Shown: positions 1-7,851, counted from the stretch's first letter. The stretch: 39,322 nt of DNA from JAGOLU01 sp037138475 (GCA_037138475.1 JBAXII010000013.1:1-39322); one strand, 5' to 3'. Translations and numbers: made by a program. Notes: a model not told the origin generated them from the sequence alone.

Positions 1-55
1 CTCCCGCCATCAGTCCGCTAAAGTAGCGGACAGAATAGGCGGGTAAATGCCCAGT
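1..55. repeat. 55-bp direct repeat, copy 1 (tRNA-flanking structured element)
   Basis: Identical to 167-221, period 166 bp. The unit is two nested inverted repeats (CCCGCC with GGCGGG outside, TCCGCT with AGCGGA inside) followed by TGCCCAGT, the first eight bases of the tRNA-Gln gene. In this copy the sequence after TGCCCAGT is unrelated to tRNA, so it carries only the very 5' end of the tRNA gene. Confidence 0.85.
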
Positions 56-166
56 GACCGATCCCCCGATGAGGGGGTGAGTCCCCGGAGCGAGCACGCG
101 GAGTGGGATAATGGTACTTGAGCGAAAGCTCAAGGAATACACGCATGAAGTAGTATGATTTGATCT
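56..166. other. Spacer between the two 55-bp repeats, no gene seen
   Basis: This stretch has small inverted repeats (CCCCC-GATGA-GGGGG at about 64-76 and CTTGAGC-GAAA-GCTCAAG near 118-134) and a TATGAT hexamer at about 153-158 that could be the -10 box for tRNA transcription. There is no convincing open reading frame. It may be a structured RNA or a decayed element. Confidence 0.4.
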
Positions 167-221
167 CTCCCGCCATCAGTCCGCTAAAGTAGCGGACAGA
201 ATAGGCGGGTAAATGCCCAGT
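167..221. repeat. 55-bp direct repeat, copy 2, running into tRNA-Gln
   Basis: Second exact copy of 1-55. Its last eight bases are the first eight of the tRNA gene that begins at 214. The nested hairpin therefore sits immediately upstream of the tRNA, either as part of its leader or as the footprint of a recombination event. Confidence 0.85.
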
Positions 222-284
222 CGTCTAATGGTAGGACAGCAGCCTTTGGAGCTGCTTATCTAGGTTCGAATCCTAGCAGGGCAG
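214..284 (+). tRNA. tRNA-Gln (anticodon UUG)
   Basis: A full cloverleaf can be drawn: acceptor 214-220/277-283, D arm with GTCT/GGAC and an AATGGTA loop, anticodon stem GCAGC/GCTGC around loop CTTTGGA (anticodon TTG), and T arm CTAGG-TTCGAAT-CCTAG. Discriminator is G284, as in glutamine tRNAs; CCA is not encoded. The acceptor stem has one A-A mismatch at its sixth pair. The 5' end is duplicated 166 bp upstream within the 55-bp repeat. Confidence 0.88.
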
Positions 285-292
285 CAAGGCAC

Positions 293-367
293 AAGACTGC
301 GCCTTGCTCCGCCAGTAATAGGAGCAAATAGCAGTCTTGGGACGCAGCCGGGTACCAAATGGTACCC
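293..367 (+). other. Two strong hairpins downstream of tRNA-Gln
   Basis: Hairpin 1 pairs AAGACTGC (293-300) with GCAGTCTT (331-338) and, inside a small internal loop, TTGCTCC (304-310) with GGAGCAA (321-327). Hairpin 2 is GGGTACC-AAAT-GGTACCC (350-367). Neither is followed by a U run, so they are more likely RNA-processing or repeat structures than intrinsic terminators. Confidence 0.55.
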
Positions 368-475
368 GTGCAACGACCTATTCACACAATTTGAACCCAT
401 ATGCTAAAACGAACGGCAAGATATGGAGGGCCTGTCGAAGAAAATCCTGCAGGGCACTAAGTTTGAATGTAAAGT

Positions 476-1087
476 ATGATACCCACTACTCCAGATTTTA
501 CAGATGAAGAGTTTAAAGAAATTCAGCTGGAGCGACATGCCTTTTCTCAGACATATCTTCAAGGGTTTAAGGAGTTGCTCGATAGCCAAACAAGGCTTGA
601 AGAGCGCTCTATAGAAACCTTTGTCATCCTTCTCACAAGTGTGGGGGTTATTGCCGGTTTTGGTTTTACGGCACTTAGCAATGTAGTCAATGCTGTGTTC
701 TTTTTCGTCAGCGAAGCTATTTTGATGTTTTTGATAATATATGGCTTATTTGTGCTGCCCGAACAAAATAAACGCTCACAAAAGTCATTAATACACCAAC
801 TAGATTATTTGCATAGAACTTATTCACCAAGATTGGATCTGTACAAAAGATTTTTGACGTTAGAAATGAGCAAAAATGAACTATTTGAAAAGCTAAGTAA
901 AGACGATGAAAGAGTTTTTAACTCCGAGCCTAAATTTGATACTAAGAGAATCGACTTGAATAAAAGCTTCCTAATTGCAATGCTATTGTTAATAGTGGGC
1001 GGAGCCTTGCTTATCCTTTCATTTATCGGGCTTCCTGATAAAAGAACTGTCTGTGAGAATCATTTTTGTAAAAATAAATTTCATTGA
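476..1087 (+). CDS. Membrane protein of unknown function, next to a HEPN protein
   Basis: 203 residues. The N-terminal ~45 residues are charged and helical. A hydrophobic hairpin follows (about residues 47-66 and 70-92), then a cytoplasmic helical segment of ~70 residues rich in Lys/Glu, and a third membrane segment at about 164-185. No catalytic motif is visible. The layout (helical N-terminus, closely spaced membrane pair, charged helical domain) resembles small membrane effectors such as SLATT-type proteins, but I cannot assign the family. It ends 37 bases before the HEPN-like gene at 1125 on the same strand, so the two may be co-transcribed and form a sensor/effector pair. The ATG at 476 is chosen; there is no clear Shine-Dalgarno. 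Confidence 0.7.
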   Translation: MIPTTPDFTDEEFKEIQLERHAFSQTYLQGFKELLDSQTRLEERSIETFVILLTSVGVIAGFGFTALSNVVNAVFFFVSEAILMFLIIYGLFVLPEQNKRSQKSLIHQLDYLHRTYSPRLDLYKRFLTLEMSKNELFEKLSKDDERVFNSEPKFDTKRIDLNKSFLIAMLLLIVGGALLILSFIGLPDKRTVCENHFCKNKFH

Positions 1088-1124
1088 AAATATGACAGTC
1101 TCATTTCGGTTCGAATAACATACA

Positions 1125-2093
1125 ATGCCCGTAGCAAACATGGACACTAACAAACTCATTATTCCCCTAGGGTTGAGTAAAGTACATGGTACTGGGCATA
1201 GTTTCCCAACAAATCTTTTCTCCAATGCAAATCTTACTGTCGATATTATTGAGCTTTTTAATGAAGACAGAGCTAGGATAAAAAGAAATCTAAAGCTAGA
1301 TAGCTTAGATGCTAAGTTAATTGATGTGTCCAGTTGTGCACTTTTTCTATTAAATAAAACAGGTTCTGAACCTGATGATTACTTTATATCTCAGGGATTA
1401 ACTAAGCTGGTAACTTTTGCGACCTCCATTGTGCTTGGAGTAACATGCGATATGGAGCTTCAACATAGCGATGTATATGGAGAAGATGTAACTTTTGCTC
1501 TCAACAGAGAGGAAATACAAAGGTTATTTCCGAGACTGAATAGGAAGATTCCACTGTATACAGTAGAAAATCGATGCTTAGAAGTTGATGGTATCAAAAG
1601 ACTCAAGCTGCTCATCAATCGCCTCATAGAGATTAATTTCCAGTCTAACTACTTTCTTGATTCAGTTATTCGACACAAGGATCTGCCGCCGAAACATAAA
1701 AAGAAGATAGTAAGCTCTGATGAATACAAGTGGTGTCTAATTTACAACTTATTTAATTCGATCTTAGAAAACATTCAAGGGATGAGATCTGCCCTGTGTG
1801 TCACTCTACTCGAGACTATTCTTGTTTCTGATTCGCAGTCGGGCGAGATAAGTTATAAGTTCGCCTTGAGACTTGCTAAACATTTGAAAAAGGATTATGA
1901 CACCTTCAATGTATACAAAAGACTCTATAAATGTCGAAGCGAATACTACCACAGTGGCAAAACGAACCAATTTTCAGGAGATGATATGAGACTACTTAAC
2001 CAGATAGTTCAGGAAATTGTATTTGATTACTTTATGAATCCAGACATATTCTTGTCAGAATCTCTAGATAAGGAATTATTGAGCGGAAACTAG
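1125..2093 (+). CDS. HEPN-like domain protein (possible RNase effector)
   Basis: 322 residues, soluble. The C-terminal third is all-helical and contains CRSEYYHSGK, in which R271 and H276 form the R-x4-6-H motif of HEPN ribonucleases; the surrounding helices look like those of HEPN/ApeA-type domains (ALCVTLLETIL...FALRLAKHL...VYKRLYKCRSEYYHSGK). The N-terminal two thirds have no recognisable motif and may be the sensing part. HEPN proteins of this kind are known as RNA-cleaving effectors in antiviral and toxin systems; function here is inferred. The upstream membrane protein gene is the likely partner. An alternative start is ATG at 1140. The pair is AT-rich relative to the following operons, which fits accessory DNA. 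Confidence 0.65.
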   Translation: MPVANMDTNKLIIPLGLSKVHGTGHSFPTNLFSNANLTVDIIELFNEDRARIKRNLKLDSLDAKLIDVSSCALFLLNKTGSEPDDYFISQGLTKLVTFATSIVLGVTCDMELQHSDVYGEDVTFALNREEIQRLFPRLNRKIPLYTVENRCLEVDGIKRLKLLINRLIEINFQSNYFLDSVIRHKDLPPKHKKKIVSSDEYKWCLIYNLFNSILENIQGMRSALCVTLLETILVSDSQSGEISYKFALRLAKHLKKDYDTFNVYKRLYKCRSEYYHSGKTNQFSGDDMRLLNQIVQEIVFDYFMNPDIFLSESLDKELLSGN

Positions 2094-2445
2094 CTGCCAT
2101 CACTAAAGTCGTAGCCTAGGTCTTTTCAACAGCACAAATCACACGTAAATGTAACTGCATCTGAATGACTATAAAAAGGTGATGATTGATATAGATTCGA
2201 ATGTGTATTTCGGCCCATCAAAGGCTCTTTGTACACATATATACTTTCCTTACCTACACTACTAATAAACTGGATTTTATGTGAGGATAATAAAACCGGG
2301 TAATTTCTGTTTGGCACTTGCGATGCTATCTCAATATCACACGCGCAAAAAGTAGAGGAGCAAGCCGAACTAACACTTCAAGTTCGACATTTTCTGTAAA
2401 CCGCCAGCAGACATATGCTCCCTGGATTGGTGTTATAATGCCCAA
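2094..2445. other. Gap of 352 bases: promoter and hairpin, no convincing gene
   Basis: A hairpin CGAACT...AGTTCG at 2366-2386 is followed by a short T stretch. A TATAAA at 2170-2175 lies 6 bases before an ATG (2182) that opens only 27 codons; I do not call it. The -10 box for the next gene is at 2434-2439. Confidence 0.5.
2434..2439 (+). promoter_or_regulatory. -10 box TATAAT, leaderless promoter of the GT39-like gene
   Basis: Perfect TATAAT ending 6 bases before the ATG at 2446, so transcription should start at or within a base or two of the start codon. No Shine-Dalgarno fits in the space. A weak -35 (GACATA-like) lies around 2410-2416. Confidence 0.7.
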
Positions 2446-3954
2446 ATGGGTATAGCATTTTCATTAGTCTTCAAGCATAGATTGGCGAGCCTCTTCAAAA
2501 GGATACGACCCACCACCATCTTTTTAGTGCTCATTCTGCTTGTTGCATCCTTTTTCCGTTTCTACAATACCCCAATGAGATATTCGATTGGGGATGATTC
2601 CAGCAGAGATGCACTTGTTGCATTTGAAGGAGCTCGACAGCTGCAGCTTCCACTTACGGGCCCTTTCTCATCACTTGGGCCTTTTACCTTTGGACCATGG
2701 TACTACATCCAGTTGATATTTTTTACACTGCTTACACAAATCCCCTATGCGCCTTGGGTGTATATAGGTTTCAGCTCTATTCTATTTGTACTAGTAATGT
2801 ACTTGATTGGAAAAGAAGTAGAAGGAGAATATCTAGGCCTAGTGACAGCTTTTCTAACTGCTATTTCTCCTATCCAGATTGTGACAGGAGTATCACTTTC
2901 AAATGCATGGAATGTGGCTCTATTCGCTGGACTAGGATTGCTCGCTTTTTTGAAGACCTTGAAAGTGCATGCATCGTATTGGTGGGGCCTAGTACTTGGA
3001 GTCACTATCGGACTCGCAATAAGCGCGCATTATTCGGCTATACCACTGCTCTTATTCTCACCCGCAATCCTTTTGTATAGACCTAAATATTATAAATATT
3101 TTATTGCGTCACTTATTGGCCTAAGTATAGTGTTTCTTCCTATCGTCATTTTTGATCTGAACAATCACTGGTTTACTCTACGTAATGTCATGTACTCATA
3201 TATTCACATGAAAGAGAGAATATACGTTGCAAATAGCTGGACTATATATCTCCGTGACTTTTGGCCTAAGCATCTCTCAGATATCACTGGCCTATCCATC
3301 CCTATCGCCTGGCTAATCACGGTGAGTTCTGCAGTATCATTTCTATTTACCTTTTACCAGAAGACACTCAAAACATCCATGAAGCTACTCGTTTGTATCT
3401 TTATGATTACATTTCTTCAGCTCAGATACTATGGAGGAGAGAGATCCATAAGCTATCTCCAATATCTTCAACCTTTTTTACTCCTATTTTTAGCCTACCC
3501 TATAGCCCATTTGTATAAGATGAGATATGGAGCGCCTATGTATATTGCAGTTCTCACAGCAGTGTTTCTTTTGGCACTCCCTGTAAATATATCTGCATTA
3601 AAATCTCCACTGTTCGAAGAGCAAATCCATACCATTTCTGACAAGCTAGTAAACCTGAACCCCCATCAAAAATACTCAACTTTCACGTGTGGGGATACTG
3701 CTACGGGTAAAATGCAGGCGCTTATGCTGGTGCTTAACATCGATAATAGACTTGATACTGTGTCAGGAGCGAAGATTGGTTTCGCTGATCCAGTGTGTAG
3801 TAAAAAAGGTGCCGTTGTCATCGAGAATGACTTACTCGATCTAAGTAAAGTGGATACAGTTGGGCTTGCGAAGTCTGGCTGGATTCCCCTGACTCCAGAG
3901 GGCGTTCATGCAAAAACAGTCAGATGGTGGATACAAAATAGATTTGATAAATAG
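2446..3954 (+). CDS. GT39/ArnT-like polytopic glycosyltransferase
   Basis: 502 residues with about 10-12 membrane segments in the first 400 and a soluble tail of ~100. The first periplasmic loop after TM1 carries IGDDSSRDA (the acidic pair expected for a lipid-phosphate-sugar-using GT-C enzyme) and then TGPFSSLGPFTFGPWYY, the Gly/Pro-rich signature common to PMT/ArnT-like proteins. Such enzymes move a sugar from a polyprenyl-phosphate donor to a protein, lipid or glycan on the outer face of the membrane. The acceptor cannot be inferred. It stands alone with its own leaderless promoter. The start is fixed by the TATAAT six bases upstream. Confidence 0.8.
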   Translation: MGIAFSLVFKHRLASLFKRIRPTTIFLVLILLVASFFRFYNTPMRYSIGDDSSRDALVAFEGARQLQLPLTGPFSSLGPFTFGPWYYIQLIFFTLLTQIPYAPWVYIGFSSILFVLVMYLIGKEVEGEYLGLVTAFLTAISPIQIVTGVSLSNAWNVALFAGLGLLAFLKTLKVHASYWWGLVLGVTIGLAISAHYSAIPLLLFSPAILLYRPKYYKYFIASLIGLSIVFLPIVIFDLNNHWFTLRNVMYSYIHMKERIYVANSWTIYLRDFWPKHLSDITGLSIPIAWLITVSSAVSFLFTFYQKTLKTSMKLLVCIFMITFLQLRYYGGERSISYLQYLQPFLLLFLAYPIAHLYKMRYGAPMYIAVLTAVFLLALPVNISALKSPLFEEQIHTISDKLVNLNPHQKYSTFTCGDTATGKMQALMLVLNIDNRLDTVSGAKIGFADPVCSKKGAVVIENDLLDLSKVDTVGLAKSGWIPLTPEGVHAKTVRWWIQNRFDK

Positions 3955-4155
3955 GAGCACCTCTGGATACTGTCTGCTCGAGTAATCCCAATCAAATTGG
4001 AATGAAATAGGACAATGTAAGAATATTCTAACACTCTTGATAGAGATACATATGAAAAATCAACTAACTATCGCCTGATGGCTCCTCGTCATATATTCAT
4101 ACCTCCCCCCCTCATCCCACGCTTGTGGTAGAGCTCATTGAAAAGCACCTAACAT

Positions 4156-4947
4156 TTAGACAGTATATGTACCCCTTCTTATCAACTCAAGCCCGCCATA
4201 CAGGCCGGCATCATCACCCAACGAAGAGATAGATATCCGGGGATGATGGTCCGAAGTATTTTGCAGATGTGAGAGGGCATTTGCGATTCTACTTTTCTGT
4301 CTCGTGGTGATTCCGCCACCAATGATGATATGAGATGGCTGTAACTTCCCCAAAAATATGGATAGTTCTGTTTGGAAATCACTCATGATCGCATACCACT
4401 CATCCTCGCTCAACTGATCGCCAGGTTTGCCATATTTCTTCTCTAGATTTGCCCCACCACAGGCACCTTCAAAGCTTTTGAGACAGGTATCCCACTCAAG
4501 TTGAGTTGCGGTTATATTTTTACCATCATAGGTGACTTGTGCACCGCCGATACCAGTGCCCCAGGTTATGTATACAAAATCTCCTTCTACTTTTTCATGA
4601 TATGTACTCCCAAGGGCACCGCATACTGCATCATTTTCGATATATACGGGACATCCAAACTCCACAGAGATAGCGTGGACAAATGGTTTATCTGCCCACT
4701 CAATATTGTGTGTAGGGAGACTCTTTTGATGCTCATCTCCAGTCCAATCACCAGGAAAGCTGATGCCAATGGCAGTGATATCGGCAGATACGCTGTGTAT
4801 TTCGCCTATCATCCTCGCATAGTCAGTCGGAAAATCACGGGTATTCACATATTCGACTCTGTGGACGAGCAGGGGAGTAGTGAGTGAATCAGATGCGGCT
4901 ATGCGCGTGTTTGTCCCACCTACATCTATGGCGATATACATAGACAC
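4156..4947 (-). CDS. ROK-family sugar kinase (glucokinase-like)
   Basis: 263 residues from GTG at 4947, or 261 from the ATG at 4941. The ATG is preferred because a TAGGAT -10 box ends 6 bases before it. The N-terminus AIDVGGTNTR is the phosphate-1 motif of the actin-like ATPase fold; ENDAVCGALG and WGTGIGGA follow as expected in ROK kinases, and IIIGGGI near residue 210 is the adenosine motif. The usual ROK zinc-binding CxCGxxGC motif is not present in full; EGACGGANL stands in its place, suggesting a metal-free variant. Likely reaction: ATP-dependent phosphorylation of a hexose or N-acetyl-hexosamine. It is a single gene, divergent from the RhuM gene. Confidence 0.8.
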   Translation of the reverse strand: MSMYIAIDVGGTNTRIAASDSLTTPLLVHRVEYVNTRDFPTDYARMIGEIHSVSADITAIGISFPGDWTGDEHQKSLPTHNIEWADKPFVHAISVEFGCPVYIENDAVCGALGSTYHEKVEGDFVYITWGTGIGGAQVTYDGKNITATQLEWDTCLKSFEGACGGANLEKKYGKPGDQLSEDEWYAIMSDFQTELSIFLGKLQPSHIIIGGGITTRQKSRIANALSHLQNTSDHHPRISISSLGDDAGLYGGLELIRRGTYTV

Positions 4948-5007
4948 ATCCTACCAATTTTCGCAGGTAGTATCGAGGTGACTTACTCTTGCCGTAGGTG
5001 ACTCCCT

Positions 5008-5096
5008 CCATTTGTACATTCCCCCCCAAACCTTTACAATGCGCACACATTGCACACGTGACGCTTTGAGAAAGGCAACCAGGTATGAAAAAAAGC
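5008..5096 (+). repeat. Duplicated promoter/leader/start region, copy 1
   Basis: 89 bp nearly identical to 6155-6242. It contains a promoter (TTGTAC 5012-5017, 17-bp spacer, TACAAT 5035-5040), a ~40-base leader with the inverted bases TTGCACACGTG, an AGG before the start, and the first four codons ATG AAA AAA AGC of the RhuM gene. Confidence 0.9.
5012..5040 (+). promoter_or_regulatory. Sigma-70 type promoter of the RhuM-family gene
   Basis: TTGTAC, 17 bases, TACAAT. Unlike most genes in the window it gives an untranslated leader of about 40 bases. The downstream duplicate has the same boxes with a 16-base spacer. Confidence 0.65.
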
Positions 5097-6092
5097 AAAC
5101 TAAATAGTGAAGTGATTATCTATCAATCCGCAGAAGGGACACCGAGTATAGAGGTGCGCCTAGAAAATGCTGCGGTGTGGCTCACTATTGACCAAATGAC
5201 TATACTGTTCGAAAAAAGCCGCTCAACTATCAACGAGCATATACTGAACATTTTTAGCGAAAAAGAGCTTGCAGTGATAGATTCTATGAGAAAAATCGGT
5301 ATTTCCGATTTATCTACGAAACCAACAAATTATTACAATCTTGACGTTATCATCTCAGTCGGATATCGTGTCAAATCTACTCGCGGCACGCTATTCCGTC
5401 AGTGGGCGACTGCTCGACTCCGCGAGTACATGGTCAAGGGCTTCGCTATGGACGATCAACGCCTCAAGAAACTTGGGGGAGGTGGATACTGGAAAGAGCT
5501 TCTTGCCCGCATCCGAGATATCCGCAGCAGTGAAAAGGTCTTTTATCGCCAGATACTCGATATCTACGCCACCAGCATGGATTACAACCCAAAGGACGAC
5601 ACCTCACTAACGTTTTTCAAAAAAATACAAAACAAGATGCATTATGCAGTCCATGGGCATACGGCAGCTGAGGTCATCTACCATCGAGCCGATGCAGAAA
5701 AAGAGTTCATGGGACTTGCCACATTTAGCGGCACACATCCACATCTTGCCGATGTAGTCATCGCAAAAAACTACCTCAATGAAAAAGAATTGCGCGCACT
5801 CGGACAAATAGTCTCAGGATACCTCGACTTCGCAGAGCGCCAGGCTGATCGCGAGATGCCGATGAAGATGGTAGACTGGGCAAGTCATCTGGACGCTATC
5901 CTCACTTCGACAGGTGAGTCTCTACTGCAAGATGCGGGCACCGTGAGTCATGAGAAAGCAGTCGAAAAAGCAACAGAAGAATATGTGAAATACCAAGCCA
6001 AAACCATGAGCGATGTCGAGATGGCCTATCTAGATAGCCTCAAAACCATTCAAGAAAAAGTACAAAAGCCAAAGCTCAAACGAAAAAAATAA
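5085..6092 (+). CDS. RhuM-family protein
   Basis: 335 residues. Strong match by eye to the RhuM/virulence-protein family: the N-terminal part has IIYQ, then AVWLTIDQMTILFEKSR, INEHILNIF, MRKIGISD, KPTNYYNLDVIISVGYRV and FRQWATARLREYMVKGFAMD, which is an almost canonical series for this family; the region looks like an HTH/KilA-N-like domain. The C-terminal part (AEVIYHRADAEKEFMGL, ADVVIAKNYLNEKE) is the conserved domain often found with Fic/DOC-type neighbours. Biochemical role is unknown; the genes are common on mobile and defence loci. It lies between two copies of its own promoter and start codon, which suggests recent insertion or duplication. It ends in a Lys-rich tail. Confidence 0.88.
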   Translation: MKKSKLNSEVIIYQSAEGTPSIEVRLENAAVWLTIDQMTILFEKSRSTINEHILNIFSEKELAVIDSMRKIGISDLSTKPTNYYNLDVIISVGYRVKSTRGTLFRQWATARLREYMVKGFAMDDQRLKKLGGGGYWKELLARIRDIRSSEKVFYRQILDIYATSMDYNPKDDTSLTFFKKIQNKMHYAVHGHTAAEVIYHRADAEKEFMGLATFSGTHPHLADVVIAKNYLNEKELRALGQIVSGYLDFAERQADREMPMKMVDWASHLDAILTSTGESLLQDAGTVSHEKAVEKATEEYVKYQAKTMSDVEMAYLDSLKTIQEKVQKPKLKRKK

Positions 6093-6154
6093 TAGTATCC
6101 ATTTATTTCATCCCATACCCAAACCTCCCCATCATCTCACGCTTGCGATCCACC

Positions 6155-6242
6155 CCATTTGTACATTCCCCCCAAACCTCTACAATGCCTACACATTGCA
6201 CACGTGACGCTTTGAGAAAAGCAACCAGGTATGAAAAAAAGC
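6155..6242 (+). repeat. Duplicated promoter/leader/start region, copy 2
   Basis: Second copy of 5008-5096, with TTGTAC at 6159-6164 and TACAAT at 6181-6186 (16-base spacer), ending in the same ATG AAA AAA AGC. Differences are few (a shorter C run, CGC to CCT after the -10, one A/G change in the leader). Recombination between the copies would delete the RhuM gene precisely and join its promoter and start to the short ORF at 6231. Confidence 0.9.
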
Positions 6243-6317
6243 TCTGCTCCAACACCGGTGAGTTCTCCAGACGCCCCTCTTTCCTTTGTCACTATCGCCA
6301 CCGGAGGGGAAATGTAA
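6231..6317 (+). pseudogene. 28-codon ORF behind the second promoter copy, probable gene remnant
   Basis: It starts with the duplicated ATG AAA AAA AGC and then diverges completely from RhuM (SSAPTPVSSPDAPLSF...GGEM, then TAA). It has a full promoter and leader, so it should be transcribed. Either it is the 5' stub of a gene that once used this promoter, or a small peptide gene. The Pro/Ser-rich content fits no domain. Confidence 0.4.
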
Positions 6318-6387
6318 TTGTGTGGAGATGGCACAGGTCAAAATCACTTCTGTGATGTAAGACACATGGTTACCACCTATACCAGAT

Positions 6388-6393
6388 TATGAT
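6388..6393 (+). promoter_or_regulatory. -10 box TATGAT, leaderless promoter of the 98-aa gene
   Basis: TATGAT ends 6 bases before the ATG at 6400. The only other ATG upstream (6367) meets a TGA after eight codons, so this spacing decides the start. Confidence 0.6.
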
Positions 6394-6399
6394 TACATC

Positions 6400-6696
6400 A
6401 TGCTATCAGAAATCCTCGAATATTATACCGGTCATCAGCTAGAAGACGAGTTGAAAGGCTACAGAAATCCAATTATTTTTGGTACACCACCAAGTCCTGC
6501 CAAACTTCTCGGATCCGTATACCAAATAGAGCATTACCCAATCACTCCAGAAGTGCCTCCAGAGTATCAAAGTAGAGTTGACGCCGAACTGCGCCAGGAA
6601 GCCTCCAGATTGGGAGTTGTGAATGCTGAATTATTTGTCGGACACAAACTAAGAAATATGGTAAATGCAGTGAGGTTGTCCTATGGGGCTAAATAA
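6400..6696 (+). CDS. Small protein of unknown function (98 aa)
   Basis: 98 residues, soluble, mixed charge, with a central Pro-rich stretch (FGTPPSPAKLL, YPITPEVPPEY) and a C-terminal helical half. I recognise no domain. It has its own leaderless-type promoter (TATGAT at 6388) and faces the end of the convergent SipW/TasA operon. Codon use looks ordinary for the window. Confidence 0.6.
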   Translation: MLSEILEYYTGHQLEDELKGYRNPIIFGTPPSPAKLLGSVYQIEHYPITPEVPPEYQSRVDAELRQEASRLGVVNAELFVGHKLRNMVNAVRLSYGAK

Positions 6697-6730
6697 TGAT
6701 TATTTACGTAGAGTAATCATGAAGCCTTGA

Positions 6731-7297
6731 TTACAAGCGTTTGCGATCTGCTTCGATGAGGTGACGCAAATAGTCTGATTTAGTTGTTTTTAACTTTTTT
6801 GCAGTCTCATCGAGATGACTAAGTAGATCAGGTGTCACAAAAAAGTTAAATCGCTGATCTTTCTTTTGATATACATACTCGATCGAGCTTTTGAGGACCT
6901 TCTTTATGGTAGCATCTGCGTACTGTTTGATGAGCAGTCGTTCGTCATAGATACCTCCGAAAAAGTAGGGATAGTTTTCCTCGCAATAGAGCAGAAGTGT
7001 AGGCTTGTGCAAATCTAGTGCGCGTGCGATCTGATAGCCGATCGAAGAGCTTTCAAATGATACATCAAATATGCATATATCTGCAGTATGTATGGCGCTA
7101 TTCTTTTTTTGGTACTGCGCTACGTAGGTTGCATGCCCTGCCTTTTGCATTTTGGTGTAGTAATTTTTTCTGCTATTGGTAAATAGTTGGCTGTCGACAT
7201 GTGTGTGTCCGAGTGCAGCTATCTCGTTGTAAATCAACTCGTAGTAATGCTCGAAGTATTGAGTGCCTCGCAAGGAGGCAGTGAAATATACTTTCAT
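6731..7297 (-). CDS. Deoxyribosyltransferase-fold domain fused to ribbon-helix-helix
   Basis: 188 residues. Residues 1-135 look like the nucleoside 2-deoxyribosyltransferase/Rcl fold: MKVYFTASLRG at the N-terminus, an ADICIFDVSFESSSIGYQIARAL segment, then KPTLLLY. In active relatives the middle motif has a catalytic Glu (GYE); here it is Gln (GYQ), suggesting loss of hydrolase/transferase activity while keeping nucleotide binding. Residues ~145-185 (FFVTPDLLSHLDETAKKL...SDYLRHLIEADR) read as a CopG-like ribbon-helix-helix DNA-binding domain. The fusion suggests a nucleotide-sensing transcription factor. It is the last gene of the SipW/TasA operon; its ATG overlaps the upstream stop as ATGA, so it is translationally coupled and may regulate that operon. 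Confidence 0.7.
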   Translation of the reverse strand: MKVYFTASLRGTQYFEHYYELIYNEIAALGHTHVDSQLFTNSRKNYYTKMQKAGHATYVAQYQKKNSAIHTADICIFDVSFESSSIGYQIARALDLHKPTLLLYCEENYPYFFGGIYDERLLIKQYADATIKKVLKSSIEYVYQKKDQRFNFFVTPDLLSHLDETAKKLKTTKSDYLRHLIEADRKRL

Positions 7298-7851
7298 GGC
7301 TTTTTGGTGAGCTCCTGCAATATGCTAATGACCTCTTTTATCACGATGAGTATAGCGGGGAGTATGACAGCAAACCAAATACCCGCAGGTAACTTGAGCG
7401 CCGTGATGATGTAGCCAAGCTTAGGGATAGTAAGCGCAACGCTTCCGATGATCAACCTTGGTACGACTTTTTTCTGATCGGTTGCTTCATTTGCATCTCC
7501 TTTGGTGACGTATACATTCCCTCCGAGTCTGATGATGCGATGGGTGACGATCTCGACCTTTTCAGCCTCAAGCGAGTAAAATGAGATGATGTCGTTCACT
7601 TCATAGGACGGTTTTTTTACGACTAAGAGCAGACTTCCTGTATCTATGGTCGGGGACATGGATTGAGATTTTTCTGTGAAAAATCTCCAACTCTCAAATG
7701 AACTCGTAGTGAACACAATGAGCAGTAAAGTAAAAATGAGATAAAAAAGAACTGCTTTGAAGTACCAACCCGATACGTAGCTCGTATGTACGTGCTTTGA
7801 ACGCATATGTATATTGATATATACCTTTTCAACTATATCACTATATATCAC
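7294..7851 (-). CDS. SipW-like signal peptidase I (S26B), second copy
   Basis: 185 residues from GTG at 7851, which overlaps the previous stop; M16 is an alternative start. One N-terminal membrane segment (about 30-50), then SQSMSPTIDTGSLLLV with the nucleophilic Ser, THRIIRLG with His in place of the bacterial Lys base, VTKGDANEATD, and a C-terminal hydrophobic segment (~150-172). The Ser/His dyad is that of ER/archaeal-type and Bacillus SipW peptidases, which mature camelysin/TasA-type proteins. It directly follows the small exported protein at 7848-8429, its likely substrate. The two peptidases in this operon are diverged paralogues. Confidence 0.85.
   Translation of the reverse strand: MIYSDIVEKVYINIHMRSKHVHTSYVSGWYFKAVLFYLIFTLLLIVFTTSSFESWRFFTEKSQSMSPTIDTGSLLLVVKKPSYEVNDIISFYSLEAEKVEIVTHRIIRLGGNVYVTKGDANEATDQKKVVPRLIIGSVALTIPKLGYIITALKLPAGIWFAVILPAILIVIKEVISILQELTKKP

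Noticed and set aside
2182..2265. 27-codon ORF with TATAAA six bases upstream
   Set aside because: Geometry fits the leaderless pattern but the peptide is very short and composition random; could be chance.
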